Origin: Sphingomonadales bacterium
GTDB taxonomy: Bacteria; Bacteroidota; Bacteroidia; UBA7662
Length of the DNA stretch: 6,472 bases
Assembly: GCA_016872125.1 (NCBI GenBank)
Contig: VHBD01000087.1
Span: 1-6,472 of the forward strand
Direction of reading: 5' to 3'
Numbering within the stretch: the stretch's first letter is position 1; every line of letters begins with the position of its first letter. The notes beneath the pieces are model-generated. The model was not told the origin of the DNA, made no database searches, and was given only the letters and a program-made list of their open reading frames with translations. The translations under genes and the position numbers were made by a program. Below, piece after piece: positions 1-5,733 of the stretch.

Positions 1-320
1 ATAAAGAAAGCATAATCCTTGAACCCTACCCTCAGCATTTGACCGTCCCCCATATCGAGTTTCATCCAACAACCCTTCTTCTGGCAGCACTCTTGAATTG
101 TGCCTGACAATTTGAACTCCGCCATGGTTTTGCCCTTCATTAATTCAGGAAGCTCGGTGACGTCTGTTGCGCCTTCTACCGTAATGGAGTCCCCGAAATA
201 GGCCCATTGGGAGTCATCGGATTTGACGCCATTTTGGCAGGAAACCCCCGTCCACATCACTTGAAATGAGAAGAAAAAAGCAGCGAGAGCCTTGTTTGAG
301 AGTTTTGTTCGAATGTTCAT
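1..320 (-). CDS. DUF4920-like exported protein, 3' end cut by window edge
   Basis: An open frame starts at the ATG at 320-318 on the minus strand and reads 106 codons without a stop to the window edge, so the C-terminus is missing. The first ~28 residues look like a signal sequence: Lys and Arg near the start, then ALAAFFFSFQVMW, then Cys28 followed by QN. Cys28 could be a lipidated cysteine, but the residue at -3 is Gly, so the lipobox is weak. The mature part starts with YFGDSI (residues 41-46), then has a Cys-Cys-x3-Gly-Cys-Trp-Met cluster (residues 78-86) and FKDYAFF at the cut end. FGDSI, the KKGCWM motif and the KDYxFF ending are what I know from DUF4920-domain proteins of Bacteroidota; their biochemical function is not established. 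The cysteines might bind a metal or form disulfides, which is inference. It is divergent from rpsT with its own likely promoter. Confidence 0.75.
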   Translation of the reverse strand, partial: MNIRTKLSNKALAAFFFSFQVMWTGVSCQNGVKSDDSQWAYFGDSITVEGATDVTELPELMKGKTMAEFKLSGTIQECCQKKGCWMKLDMGDGQMLRVGFKDYAFF

Positions 321-334
321 AGGAAAATTTTACG

Positions 335-342
335 CAAAATTA
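335..342 (-). promoter_or_regulatory. Candidate -7 element of the DUF4920-like gene
   Basis: The minus strand reads TAATTTTG, an exact match to the Bacteroidota -7 consensus TAnnTTTG. It ends 14 bases before the ATG at 320, giving a very short predicted leader of about 5-12 bases. No convincing -33 TTTG lies at the usual spacing. The region is AT-rich, so chance matches are possible. Confidence 0.45.
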
Positions 343-353
343 GGGTTATTTAA

Positions 354-372
354 GCAAATTCCGTAAATTTGC
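354..372. repeat. Perfect 7-bp inverted repeat over the rpsT -7 element
   Basis: GCAAATT (354-360) and AATTTGC (366-372) form perfect inverted arms separated by the five bases CCGTA. The right arm covers most of the candidate rpsT -7 element. It could be an operator for a dimeric regulator, but the arms are AT-rich and short, so chance is a real alternative. Confidence 0.35.
364..371 (+). promoter_or_regulatory. Candidate -7 element of rpsT
   Basis: TAAATTTG matches the Bacteroidota -7 consensus TAnnTTTG exactly. Transcription would start near 375-378 and give a leader of about 25 bases before the rpsT ATG at 402. The -33 region (around 341-351) is AT-rich without a clean TTTG. The upstream TTG codon at 369, which could extend the rpsT frame by 11 codons, lies inside this element and would not be transcribed, which supports the start at 402. 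Confidence 0.5.
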
Positions 373-401
373 GATTCTTAAATCATCAAATACATCCCTC
401 T

Positions 402-656
402 ATGGCCAATCACGCCTCTGCCATCAAGCGAATTCGACAAACTGCAGTTCGAAGACTGCGAAATCGTTACCAGCTCAAAACCACTAAAACCATGATCAAA
501 CGGCTAAGGGCCTTGACCATGGGCGAAGAAGCTCGGCAAATGCTGCCATCGGTCATCTCCCGCATTGACAAATTGGCCAAGAAGCATATTATTCACGCCA
601 ACAAAGCCGCGAGGCAGAAATCCCAATTAGCTCGTAAAGTAGCCTCCTTGGGATAA
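402..656 (+). CDS. rpsT: 30S ribosomal protein S20
   Basis: S20 binds 16S rRNA directly and helps assemble the small ribosomal subunit. The 84-residue product has the family's usual length and is strongly basic. The N-terminus MANHASAIKRIRQ and the C-terminal IHANKAARQKSQLARK segment are family signatures, and the whole chain is the expected helical bundle rich in Arg and Lys. The frame is open back to a TTG at 369, but that codon sits in the likely -7 promoter element and the family start is MANH, so ATG 402 is chosen. There is no Shine-Dalgarno sequence upstream, as is common in Bacteroidota. A strong intrinsic terminator follows the stop, so rpsT is probably mostly monocistronic. Confidence 0.97.
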   Translation: MANHASAIKRIRQTAVRRLRNRYQLKTTKTMIKRLRALTMGEEARQMLPSVISRIDKLAKKHIIHANKAARQKSQLARKVASLG

Positions 657-685
657 GATTCCTCGAATTCCTTCAATAAACGTTT

Positions 686-719
686 AAACCCGACTCTACC
701 AAGAGCCGGGTTTTTTTTT
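686..719 (+). terminator. Intrinsic terminator of rpsT
   Basis: The arms AAACCCGACTCT (686-697) and AGAGCCGGGTTT (702-713) pair over 12 positions with one A-C mismatch (693 with 706). The loop is ACCA and the 3' side runs into nine T residues (711-719). This is a textbook rho-independent terminator 30 bases after the rpsT stop. Its T-tract ends only nine bases before the likely radC ATG. Confidence 0.9.
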
Positions 720-728
720 GTGGATGAT

Positions 729-1493
729 ATGCCGACACGAACGCCCACGGATTCCGAAACTGTTCAAAGCATCACGGATCAAAGCATCAAAAGCCTGCCT
801 TCTCAGCAAAGACCACGCGAGAAACTGCTACGGCATGGCCGGGAAAATTTGGAAAGCCGGGAACTCCTAGCCATCCTGCTCGGAAACGGGACCGCTCATT
901 GTTCGGCTCTAGCTTTGGCAGGACAAATCCTGCAAATGTGCCGGCATGACCTCCGAACCCTAGCTCAAATGCATATTCAGCAACTCGCCCAGCTCAGCGG
1001 TATTGGTCAGGCCAAAGCAATCAAAATTGCAGCGGCCATGGAATTGGGCAGAAGAGTATTCAGCCCCCCTACCGAAGACAAACCAACCATTCGAAGTTCC
1101 TCGGACTTGTTCGAATATTGCAAAAGTTTATTTATGAACAAAGGGCATGAAATCTTCGCAGTGGCCCTCTTGAATCAAGCCCATCGCCTTTTGGGGGTAG
1201 AGCAAATCAGCGAAGGTGGTATCAGTTTTACGGCGGCCGACCCGCGTATCATCCTCAAACTGGCCTTGGATTACCGGGCCAGCAGCCTTATCCTCTTACA
1301 CAATCATCCTTCTGGCAATCTTCAACCAAGCGATGCCGATCGAGAACTCACTGCAAAGGTGGAATCTGCGGCAAAACTCCTGGATCTCAGAGTCCTTGAC
1401 CATCTCATTTTTGCCCAGCATCGTTATTTGAGTTTTGCAGACCAAGGCATAATGCCTTCCGTAAATGGCCGCTCCCAACGTAATTTTACCTAA
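729..1493 (+). CDS. radC: RadC-family JAB1/MPN (JAMM) domain protein
   Basis: This is a RadC-family protein (254 residues from ATG 729). Despite the name, a DNA-repair role is not firmly established; the C-terminal domain is a JAB1/MPN metalloprotease-like fold. Residues 28-32 (RPREK) start the conserved N-terminal UPF0758 region. A helix-hairpin-helix motif, LSGIGQAKA at about 89-97, suggests DNA binding. The JAMM metal site is complete: His191-x-His193 in HNHPSG and Asp204 in PSDAD, with Glu158 before ISEGG as the likely catalytic acid. The start could also be GTG 720, three codons upstream, but that codon touches the rpsT terminator T-tract. No ATG, GTG or TTG codon lies between 729 and the conserved RPREK region. 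No promoter is visible between terminator and start. The next gene follows after 16 bases, so the two may be co-transcribed. Confidence 0.93.
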   Translation: MPTRTPTDSETVQSITDQSIKSLPSQQRPREKLLRHGRENLESRELLAILLGNGTAHCSALALAGQILQMCRHDLRTLAQMHIQQLAQLSGIGQAKAIKIAAAMELGRRVFSPPTEDKPTIRSSSDLFEYCKSLFMNKGHEIFAVALLNQAHRLLGVEQISEGGISFTAADPRIILKLALDYRASSLILLHNHPSGNLQPSDADRELTAKVESAAKLLDLRVLDHLIFAQHRYLSFADQGIMPSVNGRSQRNFT

Positions 1494-1509
1494 AGAACCA
1501 AACCTTCCA

Positions 1510-2211
1510 ATGAATCGATATTCTATACAATTTTTGGCCATCGCTATTGTAGCCACCCTTTGGTCATTGGCCTCGCCATCGGCCTATGGTCAATTGACCC
1601 TGATCACATCGGACACGATGCGTATTAGCGGTTCTGCAACGCAGTTTGAATTGGTGGGCTACGGCCTTGTTGCCAATACCGGGGCCACCCCACTGAATAT
1701 CCGTTGGAAAAGAGTTGGCGTTCAATTGCCTTCGACTTGGACCTGTACGGTTTGCGATCTTAACAATTGCTTTCCACCCTTTGTCGATAGCGCAGACTTT
1801 GTGCTGCCGGCACGCGATACAGCTAATTTGGATGGGCATTTCTACCCGAATAATCAAGCGGGTTCAGGGTATCAACGAATTTCACTGCGGAATTTGGCCA
1901 ATCCTACCGCGACACAGTTCATCACCTACATTGGCAGTACCCTGGGTAGTGGGCAAATCCAATTGACCCACACCGAGCATGAAATCGACTGGCGACAGCT
2001 TGGGCAACAATTATGGATTTCTGTGCCGGATCACCTAGTTGGTAACACCGTACAAATCGTAGAGGTGAGTGGCAAAGTAATGCTGTCTTCTGTTGTTACA
2101 GCGTCCGTTCAAGCCTATGATCTTCAAGCCCTTCCTGCAGGTGTCTACCTTGCTCAATTACCGAACGGCCCAAAGCGTTCAGGGGTTTATCGCTTTTACG
2201 TACAGCCGTAA
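1510..2211 (+). CDS. Small secreted protein of unknown function with T9SS-like C-terminal tail
   Basis: I do not recognise a named family. The 233-residue product starts with a clear signal peptide: MNRYS, a hydrophobic run (IQFLAIAIVATLWSLA) and a likely signal peptidase I site after AYG (residue 27). A beta-rich domain follows (about 28-145) with an immunoglobulin-like flavour (ELVGYGLVANTGATPLNIRWKR) and three close cysteines, 79, 82 and 87, in TCTVCDLNNC. Residues about 161-233 resemble a type IX secretion sorting tail: a VQIVEVSGKV strand, then DLQALPAGVYLAQL, which fits the usual 'D-L-x-x-L-x-x-G-V-Y' pattern. It lacks the usual PNP motif before the tail and has no basic C-terminal end. 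ATG 1510 is preferred over the in-frame ATG 1465, which lies inside radC and would put 15 polar residues before the signal peptide. By inference it is exported and surface-attached or released; the role is unknown. Confidence 0.8.
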   Translation: MNRYSIQFLAIAIVATLWSLASPSAYGQLTLITSDTMRISGSATQFELVGYGLVANTGATPLNIRWKRVGVQLPSTWTCTVCDLNNCFPPFVDSADFVLPARDTANLDGHFYPNNQAGSGYQRISLRNLANPTATQFITYIGSTLGSGQIQLTHTEHEIDWRQLGQQLWISVPDHLVGNTVQIVEVSGKVMLSSVVTASVQAYDLQALPAGVYLAQLPNGPKRSGVYRFYVQP

Positions 2212-2266
2212 TATTTGATTCCACTGGATGCAGGCATTCATACCCCGTCCTGGAGAGCTATTTTCT

Positions 2267-2725
2267 TTAACGAATGGAGAGTCCAACTTCCTCCACAGAG
2301 GGAACCGGATTGATGCGCATGTGTTGGTGAATTCTGAATTTGTACACCCCTTGCTTGCGGAATAGAAAGTCACGCATCATGGTATCGCTCATCGTGTACA
2401 CATCCCCCATTGCGCTTTGACCCAACCAACGTCCCTGCGGATCCGAAAGCATCGTTCTGGTCTGAATAACCATGGAATCGCCCCCCGGTCCGATCAGGTG
2501 ACAAAGCGTATGCAAATTCCGGTACGGGTAATCGCCTGAATGCCTGAGGCGCAAAAGAATTTGGCGTGGCCGCAGGGTATCAGTGTTATGATAGGGGATA
2601 ACAACGGCCCTAGAATAGGGCCAAGATTGGTTCGGAAGGGGCAACATCACCTCCAAATCAGCTTCCGGTTGGCAAGCTATGCCAAGGCCTAAGCCTATGA
2701 AGAGGAGCCAACTCGCACGGAACAT
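2267..2725 (-). CDS. gldH: GldH-family gliding motility lipoprotein
   Basis: GldH is a lipoprotein needed for gliding in Flavobacterium johnsoniae; homologues also occur in non-gliding Bacteroidota, so its presence alone does not prove motility. The 152-residue product has a signal sequence FRASWLLFIGLGLGIAC with Cys18 as the likely lipidated residue, although Gly at -3 makes the lipobox atypical. Family features follow: a Trp in PNQSWP near residue 35, LRLRHSGDYPYRNL (59-71), LSDPQGRWLGQSAMGD (94-108), and the C-terminal GVYKFRIHQHMR...VEEVGLSI block. The 152-residue length is about what I expect for the family. An alternative GTG start at 2737 overlaps the ricT stop as GTGA and adds MRNS; ATG 2725 is chosen because it gives a tidy lipoprotein signal. 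It is the last gene of the holB-ricT-gldH cluster; no clear terminator hairpin lies in the 55 bases before the convergent neighbour. Confidence 0.9.
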   Translation of the reverse strand: MFRASWLLFIGLGLGIACQPEADLEVMLPLPNQSWPYSRAVVIPYHNTDTLRPRQILLRLRHSGDYPYRNLHTLCHLIGPGGDSMVIQTRTMLSDPQGRWLGQSAMGDVYTMSDTMMRDFLFRKQGVYKFRIHQHMRINPVPSVEEVGLSIR

Positions 2726-2733
2726 GGAATTCC

Positions 2734-3948
2734 TCACGAAGGATTGGGAGCAGATGCCTGAGTTCCGGGAACAGCAGGGGGGTTATTGCCTTTGTTGAAA
2801 GGCTTCTTGCGCTTTTTGCGTTTGGAGGATTTACCCGAACGATCAAAGCGGTTTAATCCCCCGCCCTGGGTTACCTCATAATCCGGTTCGGCTGGAAAAT
2901 CCGGCTTCTCTACGGTTACCGAAAATCCAGAGAGGGATTCAATGGGAATGCCCGCCTTGGATTTTTCTTGCAATTCGGCAACTTGTACTGCAGAAAGGGC
3001 CAACACAATTTGATCACCTCCGGCAGCGTCTCCTCTTCGGAGTTGAAACCACATGGTCTTTTTGAAAATATCGGTTTTGATGCAATCGTAGGTTCCTGAT
3101 TTGGTCGTCAAAAAACGAACACCTCGGGGAATATCCTTCAACGCATCCATATAGGAATCCAGCTCGTAATTCAGGCAACATTTGAGACGACCGCATTGAC
3201 CCGAGAGCTTGGCTTGGTTGATCGAAAGCTGTTGATAACGTGCGGCATTGGAGGAAACCGGCTTGAAATCGGTTAGCCAAGTGCTGCAACATAATTCACG
3301 TCCGCATACCCCCAATCCTCCAAGCCTGGCCGCTTCTTGACGCGGATTGATTTGACGCATCTCCACACGCGCCTGCAGAGTCTCTGCTAACTTTCGGACC
3401 AATTCCCTAAAATCAATTCGCTGTTCAGCGGTGTAATAAAGAAAAATCTTGGAGGCATCGGCTTGATATTCCGCATCAGTGACCTTCATGTTCAATCGCA
3501 TATGTTCGACGACATTGCGAGCACGCATGATGACATCCAACTCGCGGGTTCGCAGTCCATGAAGCCGTTCTCTTTCGGCTTCGTTGGCTTTGCGAAAAAT
3601 CTTACGGGTTTCCTGCGCTTCGGCAAGGACATTGCGCTTTCGCATTTGGAGGCGAACCAACTCACCTTTGAGGGAGACCTGGCCCATATCGTATCCTGTT
3701 TTGGCTTCCACAACCACCCATTCGTTGGGGTACAACGGGGCTTTGGATGCGTTCACAAAAAACTCCTTGCGGTTGGCCTTAAACCTCACCTCAACCCATT
3801 CAGGACCTGAGGCTGTACCGGCTTCCGAAGGCAAATCCGAAAGCCAATCGTAGGCGTTGAACCGATTGCAGCCACCGCTTGCACAATGGCCTTGGCTACC
3901 ACAACCCTGAGGGGTACAAGACCCACCACTGCAAGAACCGCATCCCAT
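2734..3948 (-). CDS. ricT: RicT/YaaT-like PSP1-domain protein
   Basis: This belongs to the PSP1 C-terminal domain family. The Bacillus member RicT (YaaT) forms an iron-sulfur complex with RicA and RicF that affects RNase Y and mRNA processing; in Bacteroidota the role is not settled. The 404-residue product has a cysteine-rich N-terminus (Cys3, 6, 11, 16, 22, 27) ending in GGCNRFNAYDWLSDL. The PSP1 region follows: VEVRFKANRKEFF (52-64), YDMGQVSLKGELVRLQM (86-102), YYTAEQRIDFREL (171-183), then RVEMRQINPRQEAARLGGLG (194-213). Two conserved cysteine clusters, CGRELCC (215-221) and CGRLKCCLNYE (252-262), are intact and could bind Fe-S or another metal. The C-terminal ~35 residues are low-complexity, with SKRKKRKK followed by a Pro/Ala-rich end, and are probably disordered. 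It sits 40 bases after holB and just before gldH, so it is likely co-transcribed. Confidence 0.93.
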   Translation of the reverse strand: MGCGSCSGGSCTPQGCGSQGHCASGGCNRFNAYDWLSDLPSEAGTASGPEWVEVRFKANRKEFFVNASKAPLYPNEWVVVEAKTGYDMGQVSLKGELVRLQMRKRNVLAEAQETRKIFRKANEAERERLHGLRTRELDVIMRARNVVEHMRLNMKVTDAEYQADASKIFLYYTAEQRIDFRELVRKLAETLQARVEMRQINPRQEAARLGGLGVCGRELCCSTWLTDFKPVSSNAARYQQLSINQAKLSGQCGRLKCCLNYELDSYMDALKDIPRGVRFLTTKSGTYDCIKTDIFKKTMWFQLRRGDAAGGDQIVLALSAVQVAELQEKSKAGIPIESLSGFSVTVEKPDFPAEPDYEVTQGGGLNRFDRSGKSSKRKKRKKPFNKGNNPPAVPGTQASAPNPS

Positions 3949-3988
3949 TTTGATATTCTTAGTCTATGCCCGAAGATACGGAGAAATC

Positions 3989-5185
3989 TTAACGCGTCGG
4001 GAATTGAAGCATGGACTCTTTGGGTAGGCGACGGGCAGTCGATACAGACGCTTTGGCCATGCGTCGTTTTTCGGAACTCAAAGCCTCCTGCAGATCGAAG
4101 TATAGGTTATGCAAGACCAAACGGATGTGGCCATTGCGCTCCATACGATAAGCTGCCTTTTCCAAGGCAGATTGCATGGCAGTCAGGGCCAACGCACTCA
4201 CAAAGGGTGAAAACTTATACACAAATTCTTTCTCATCTTCCCGCAAGCTTCGAGGATCACGTTGAATCTCGCGGTACAAATAACATTCCCTCAGAACCTG
4301 CAATCCGTAATCGAGCAAGGACTTCAACGCCTCCCTACCCAATTCGCTGTTTTGGTTTACCCATTTGATGGCTTCCGAGTGCTGGCCAGAATAGGCAAGA
4401 CGCATGAAGCCGGTCCATCGAACGCTGTTCTCAAAGGGCTCTTGATTCATCATACTCAGGGCCTTGTGGAAATTCCCTTCGCATGCCAAGGCAGCCATGG
4501 CCGCTCTTTGTTCCTGAACATCCATTTCCAACAAAGCAAGGCGGATAGACTCCGAGTCCATAGGCCCAACCCGAATCGACCGTGCACGGGAACGGATGGT
4601 CGTCAGAATTTGTTCAGGCTCCGCAGTGGCCAAAATAAAAACGGTCTGATCAGGCGGCTCTTCCAAAATTTTGAGCAATAAATTCCCTGCATCTCCAAGA
4701 AATTCTGCCAACCATAGGATGACCACCTTGTATCGACCCTCAAAAGCCGAAAGACCAAGCTTGGACAAAATTTGGTAACACTCAGCCCTTGAAATATTGG
4801 CCTGACGATGATCCGCATTCATGGCCAATCGCCAATCTTCGAGCTCCATATGGGGTTGTTCCAAAAAAGCCCTTCGGAAATCCTGTATCCAATGATCAGT
4901 GGTGTTTTTGTCAGAGTCCCCGCCTTGGTTGACCACCGGAAAAACAAAGTGTAAATCCGGATGAACCAATTTGGAAACCTTAAGGCAAGCGGGGCAGGTA
5001 CCGCAAGCATCGTTGTGGATGGGTTGATGACAAAGCAGGAGCGAAGCATAAGCCAAAGCTAGGGGCAGCTTCCCGCAACCTTCCGGGCCGGAAAGCAACA
5101 AGGCGTGGGCAATTTTGCCCGAGGCATAGCCTGCCTGCAACAAGTCTTTGACTCCTTGTTGACCTGGTATATCGTCAAAGCGCAT
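3989..5185 (-). CDS. holB: DNA polymerase III delta' subunit (clamp loader)
   Basis: Delta' is part of the clamp-loader complex that places the beta sliding clamp on DNA. From ATG 5185 the product is 398 residues, starting MRFDDIPGQ, which matches the usual family opening 'M-x-F-x-x-I-x-GQ'. The frame is open further upstream (ATG 5206 adds MQNLTLG; ATG 5254 would run into the divergent gene), but these extensions lack family support. The AAA+ domain has a P-loop-like GPEGCGK (33-39) followed by Leu rather than Thr or Ser, so ATP hydrolysis is doubtful, as expected for delta'. A zinc-binding set follows (Cys52, 61, 64, 67 in CGTCPAC), then HPDLHFVFPV. VVILWLAEFLGDAGNLLLKILEEPP spans 154-178. 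The arginine-finger SRC motif reads SRA (199-201). It is the first gene of the minus-strand cluster. Confidence 0.93.
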   Translation of the reverse strand: MRFDDIPGQQGVKDLLQAGYASGKIAHALLLSGPEGCGKLPLALAYASLLLCHQPIHNDACGTCPACLKVSKLVHPDLHFVFPVVNQGGDSDKNTTDHWIQDFRRAFLEQPHMELEDWRLAMNADHRQANISRAECYQILSKLGLSAFEGRYKVVILWLAEFLGDAGNLLLKILEEPPDQTVFILATAEPEQILTTIRSRARSIRVGPMDSESIRLALLEMDVQEQRAAMAALACEGNFHKALSMMNQEPFENSVRWTGFMRLAYSGQHSEAIKWVNQNSELGREALKSLLDYGLQVLRECYLYREIQRDPRSLREDEKEFVYKFSPFVSALALTAMQSALEKAAYRMERNGHIRLVLHNLYFDLQEALSSEKRRMAKASVSTARRLPKESMLQFPTR

Positions 5186-5188
5186 TCC

Positions 5189-5196
5189 CAAAGTTA
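5189..5196 (-). promoter_or_regulatory. Possible -7 element immediately upstream of holB
   Basis: The minus strand reads TAACTTTG, an exact match to TAnnTTTG, only three bases before the ATG at 5185. If used, transcription would start at or next to that ATG and the message would be leaderless. A TTG at 5223-5221 is a possible -33 but lies 24 bases away, slightly outside the usual spacing. It may be a chance match. Confidence 0.3.
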
Positions 5197-5203
5197 GGTT
5201 TTG
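5195..5203 (+). promoter_or_regulatory. Weak candidate -7 element of sixA
   Basis: TAGGTTTTG is a near match to TAnnTTTG with one extra T, 22 bases before the sixA ATG. A second near match, TACCTTTC, lies at 5209-5216. Neither has a convincing -33 element. One of them may drive sixA and the following barrel gene, but neither is strong evidence by itself. Confidence 0.2.
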
Positions 5204-5225
5204 CATTCTACCTTTCACCCCAACT

Positions 5226-5732
5226 ATGGTGATCATCTTGCTGCGACATGCCAAAGCCGTTCAATCATCGGGAGATCTCCCCGATTTCGAGAGGCCCCTG
5301 CGCCCCAAAGGGACCAAGCAATGCTCCGCTTTGGCCGAGGCCGTCCCTGATGTCCTCGAATTTACCGAAGGTATCCGTCCAAGAATTTGGTGCAGTCCCG
5401 CATTACGCACGCGGCAGACCCTTGACTACGGGTTGCCCTGGGCCAATAGAAGGCCTAACGTTGCCACCGAAGATCTACCCCGGTATCCTGACTGGTTGTA
5501 CCTCGCTGAATCTTCAAGATTCCAGCTCGAACTCCTCGCCGACGGCAACGATAAGCCCCTTATGATCATTGGGCATAACAACGGAATAAGTGATTGGGCT
5601 CACGAGCTCACCGGGGGTAAGGCTTCGCCGTTGGGTACTTGTCATTTCATTGTTTTGCGACAAATAGGCAATCACCTTTCTGGATTATTCCAAACCGTCT
5701 ACCGTTGGGAACCCCCCAAATTCATGGAGTAA
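5226..5732 (+). CDS. sixA: SixA-type histidine phosphatase family protein
   Basis: This belongs to the histidine phosphatase (phosphoglycerate mutase-like) superfamily. E. coli SixA removes phosphate from histidine phosphotransfer domains; the substrate here is not known. The 168-residue product matches the short, single-domain SixA size. The catalytic His8 lies in LLRHAKA (RHA instead of the commoner RHG, typical of this subfamily). DFERPLRPKG (20-29) is a SixA hallmark, SPALRTRQT (57-65) supplies phosphate-binding Arg residues, and the second active-site His117 lies in IIGHNNGISDWAHELTG. There is no signal peptide, so it should be cytoplasmic. It starts at ATG 5226, divergent from holB with 40 bases between start codons. 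The next gene begins one base after its stop, which implies co-transcription and probably coupled translation. Confidence 0.9.
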   Translation: MVIILLRHAKAVQSSGDLPDFERPLRPKGTKQCSALAEAVPDVLEFTEGIRPRIWCSPALRTRQTLDYGLPWANRRPNVATEDLPRYPDWLYLAESSRFQLELLADGNDKPLMIIGHNNGISDWAHELTGGKASPLGTCHFIVLRQIGNHLSGLFQTVYRWEPPKFME

Positions 5733-5733
5733 C

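Noticed and set aside
369..401. Upstream TTG start that would extend rpsT by 11 residues
   Set aside because: The TTG lies in the likely -7 promoter element and the family N-terminus is MANH at 402.
1465..1509. ATG inside radC as start of the secreted-protein gene
   Set aside because: It would add 15 polar residues ahead of a good signal peptide that begins at ATG 1510.
2251..2281. Repeated TGGAGAG between the convergent genes (2251-2257 and 2275-2281)
   Set aside because: It is a short direct repeat, not an inverted one, so it cannot form a terminator stem, and seven bases is within chance.
3463..4681. Plus-strand open frames opposite ricT and holB (for example 3463-3810, 3886-4368 and 4262-4681)
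   Set aside because: They are antisense to well-supported conserved genes, and their translations show no recognisable domain.
5186..5254. Upstream ATG codons extending holB by 7 or 23 residues
   Set aside because: The family opening is MRFDDIPGQ at 5185, and the longest version would overlap the divergent sixA coding region.
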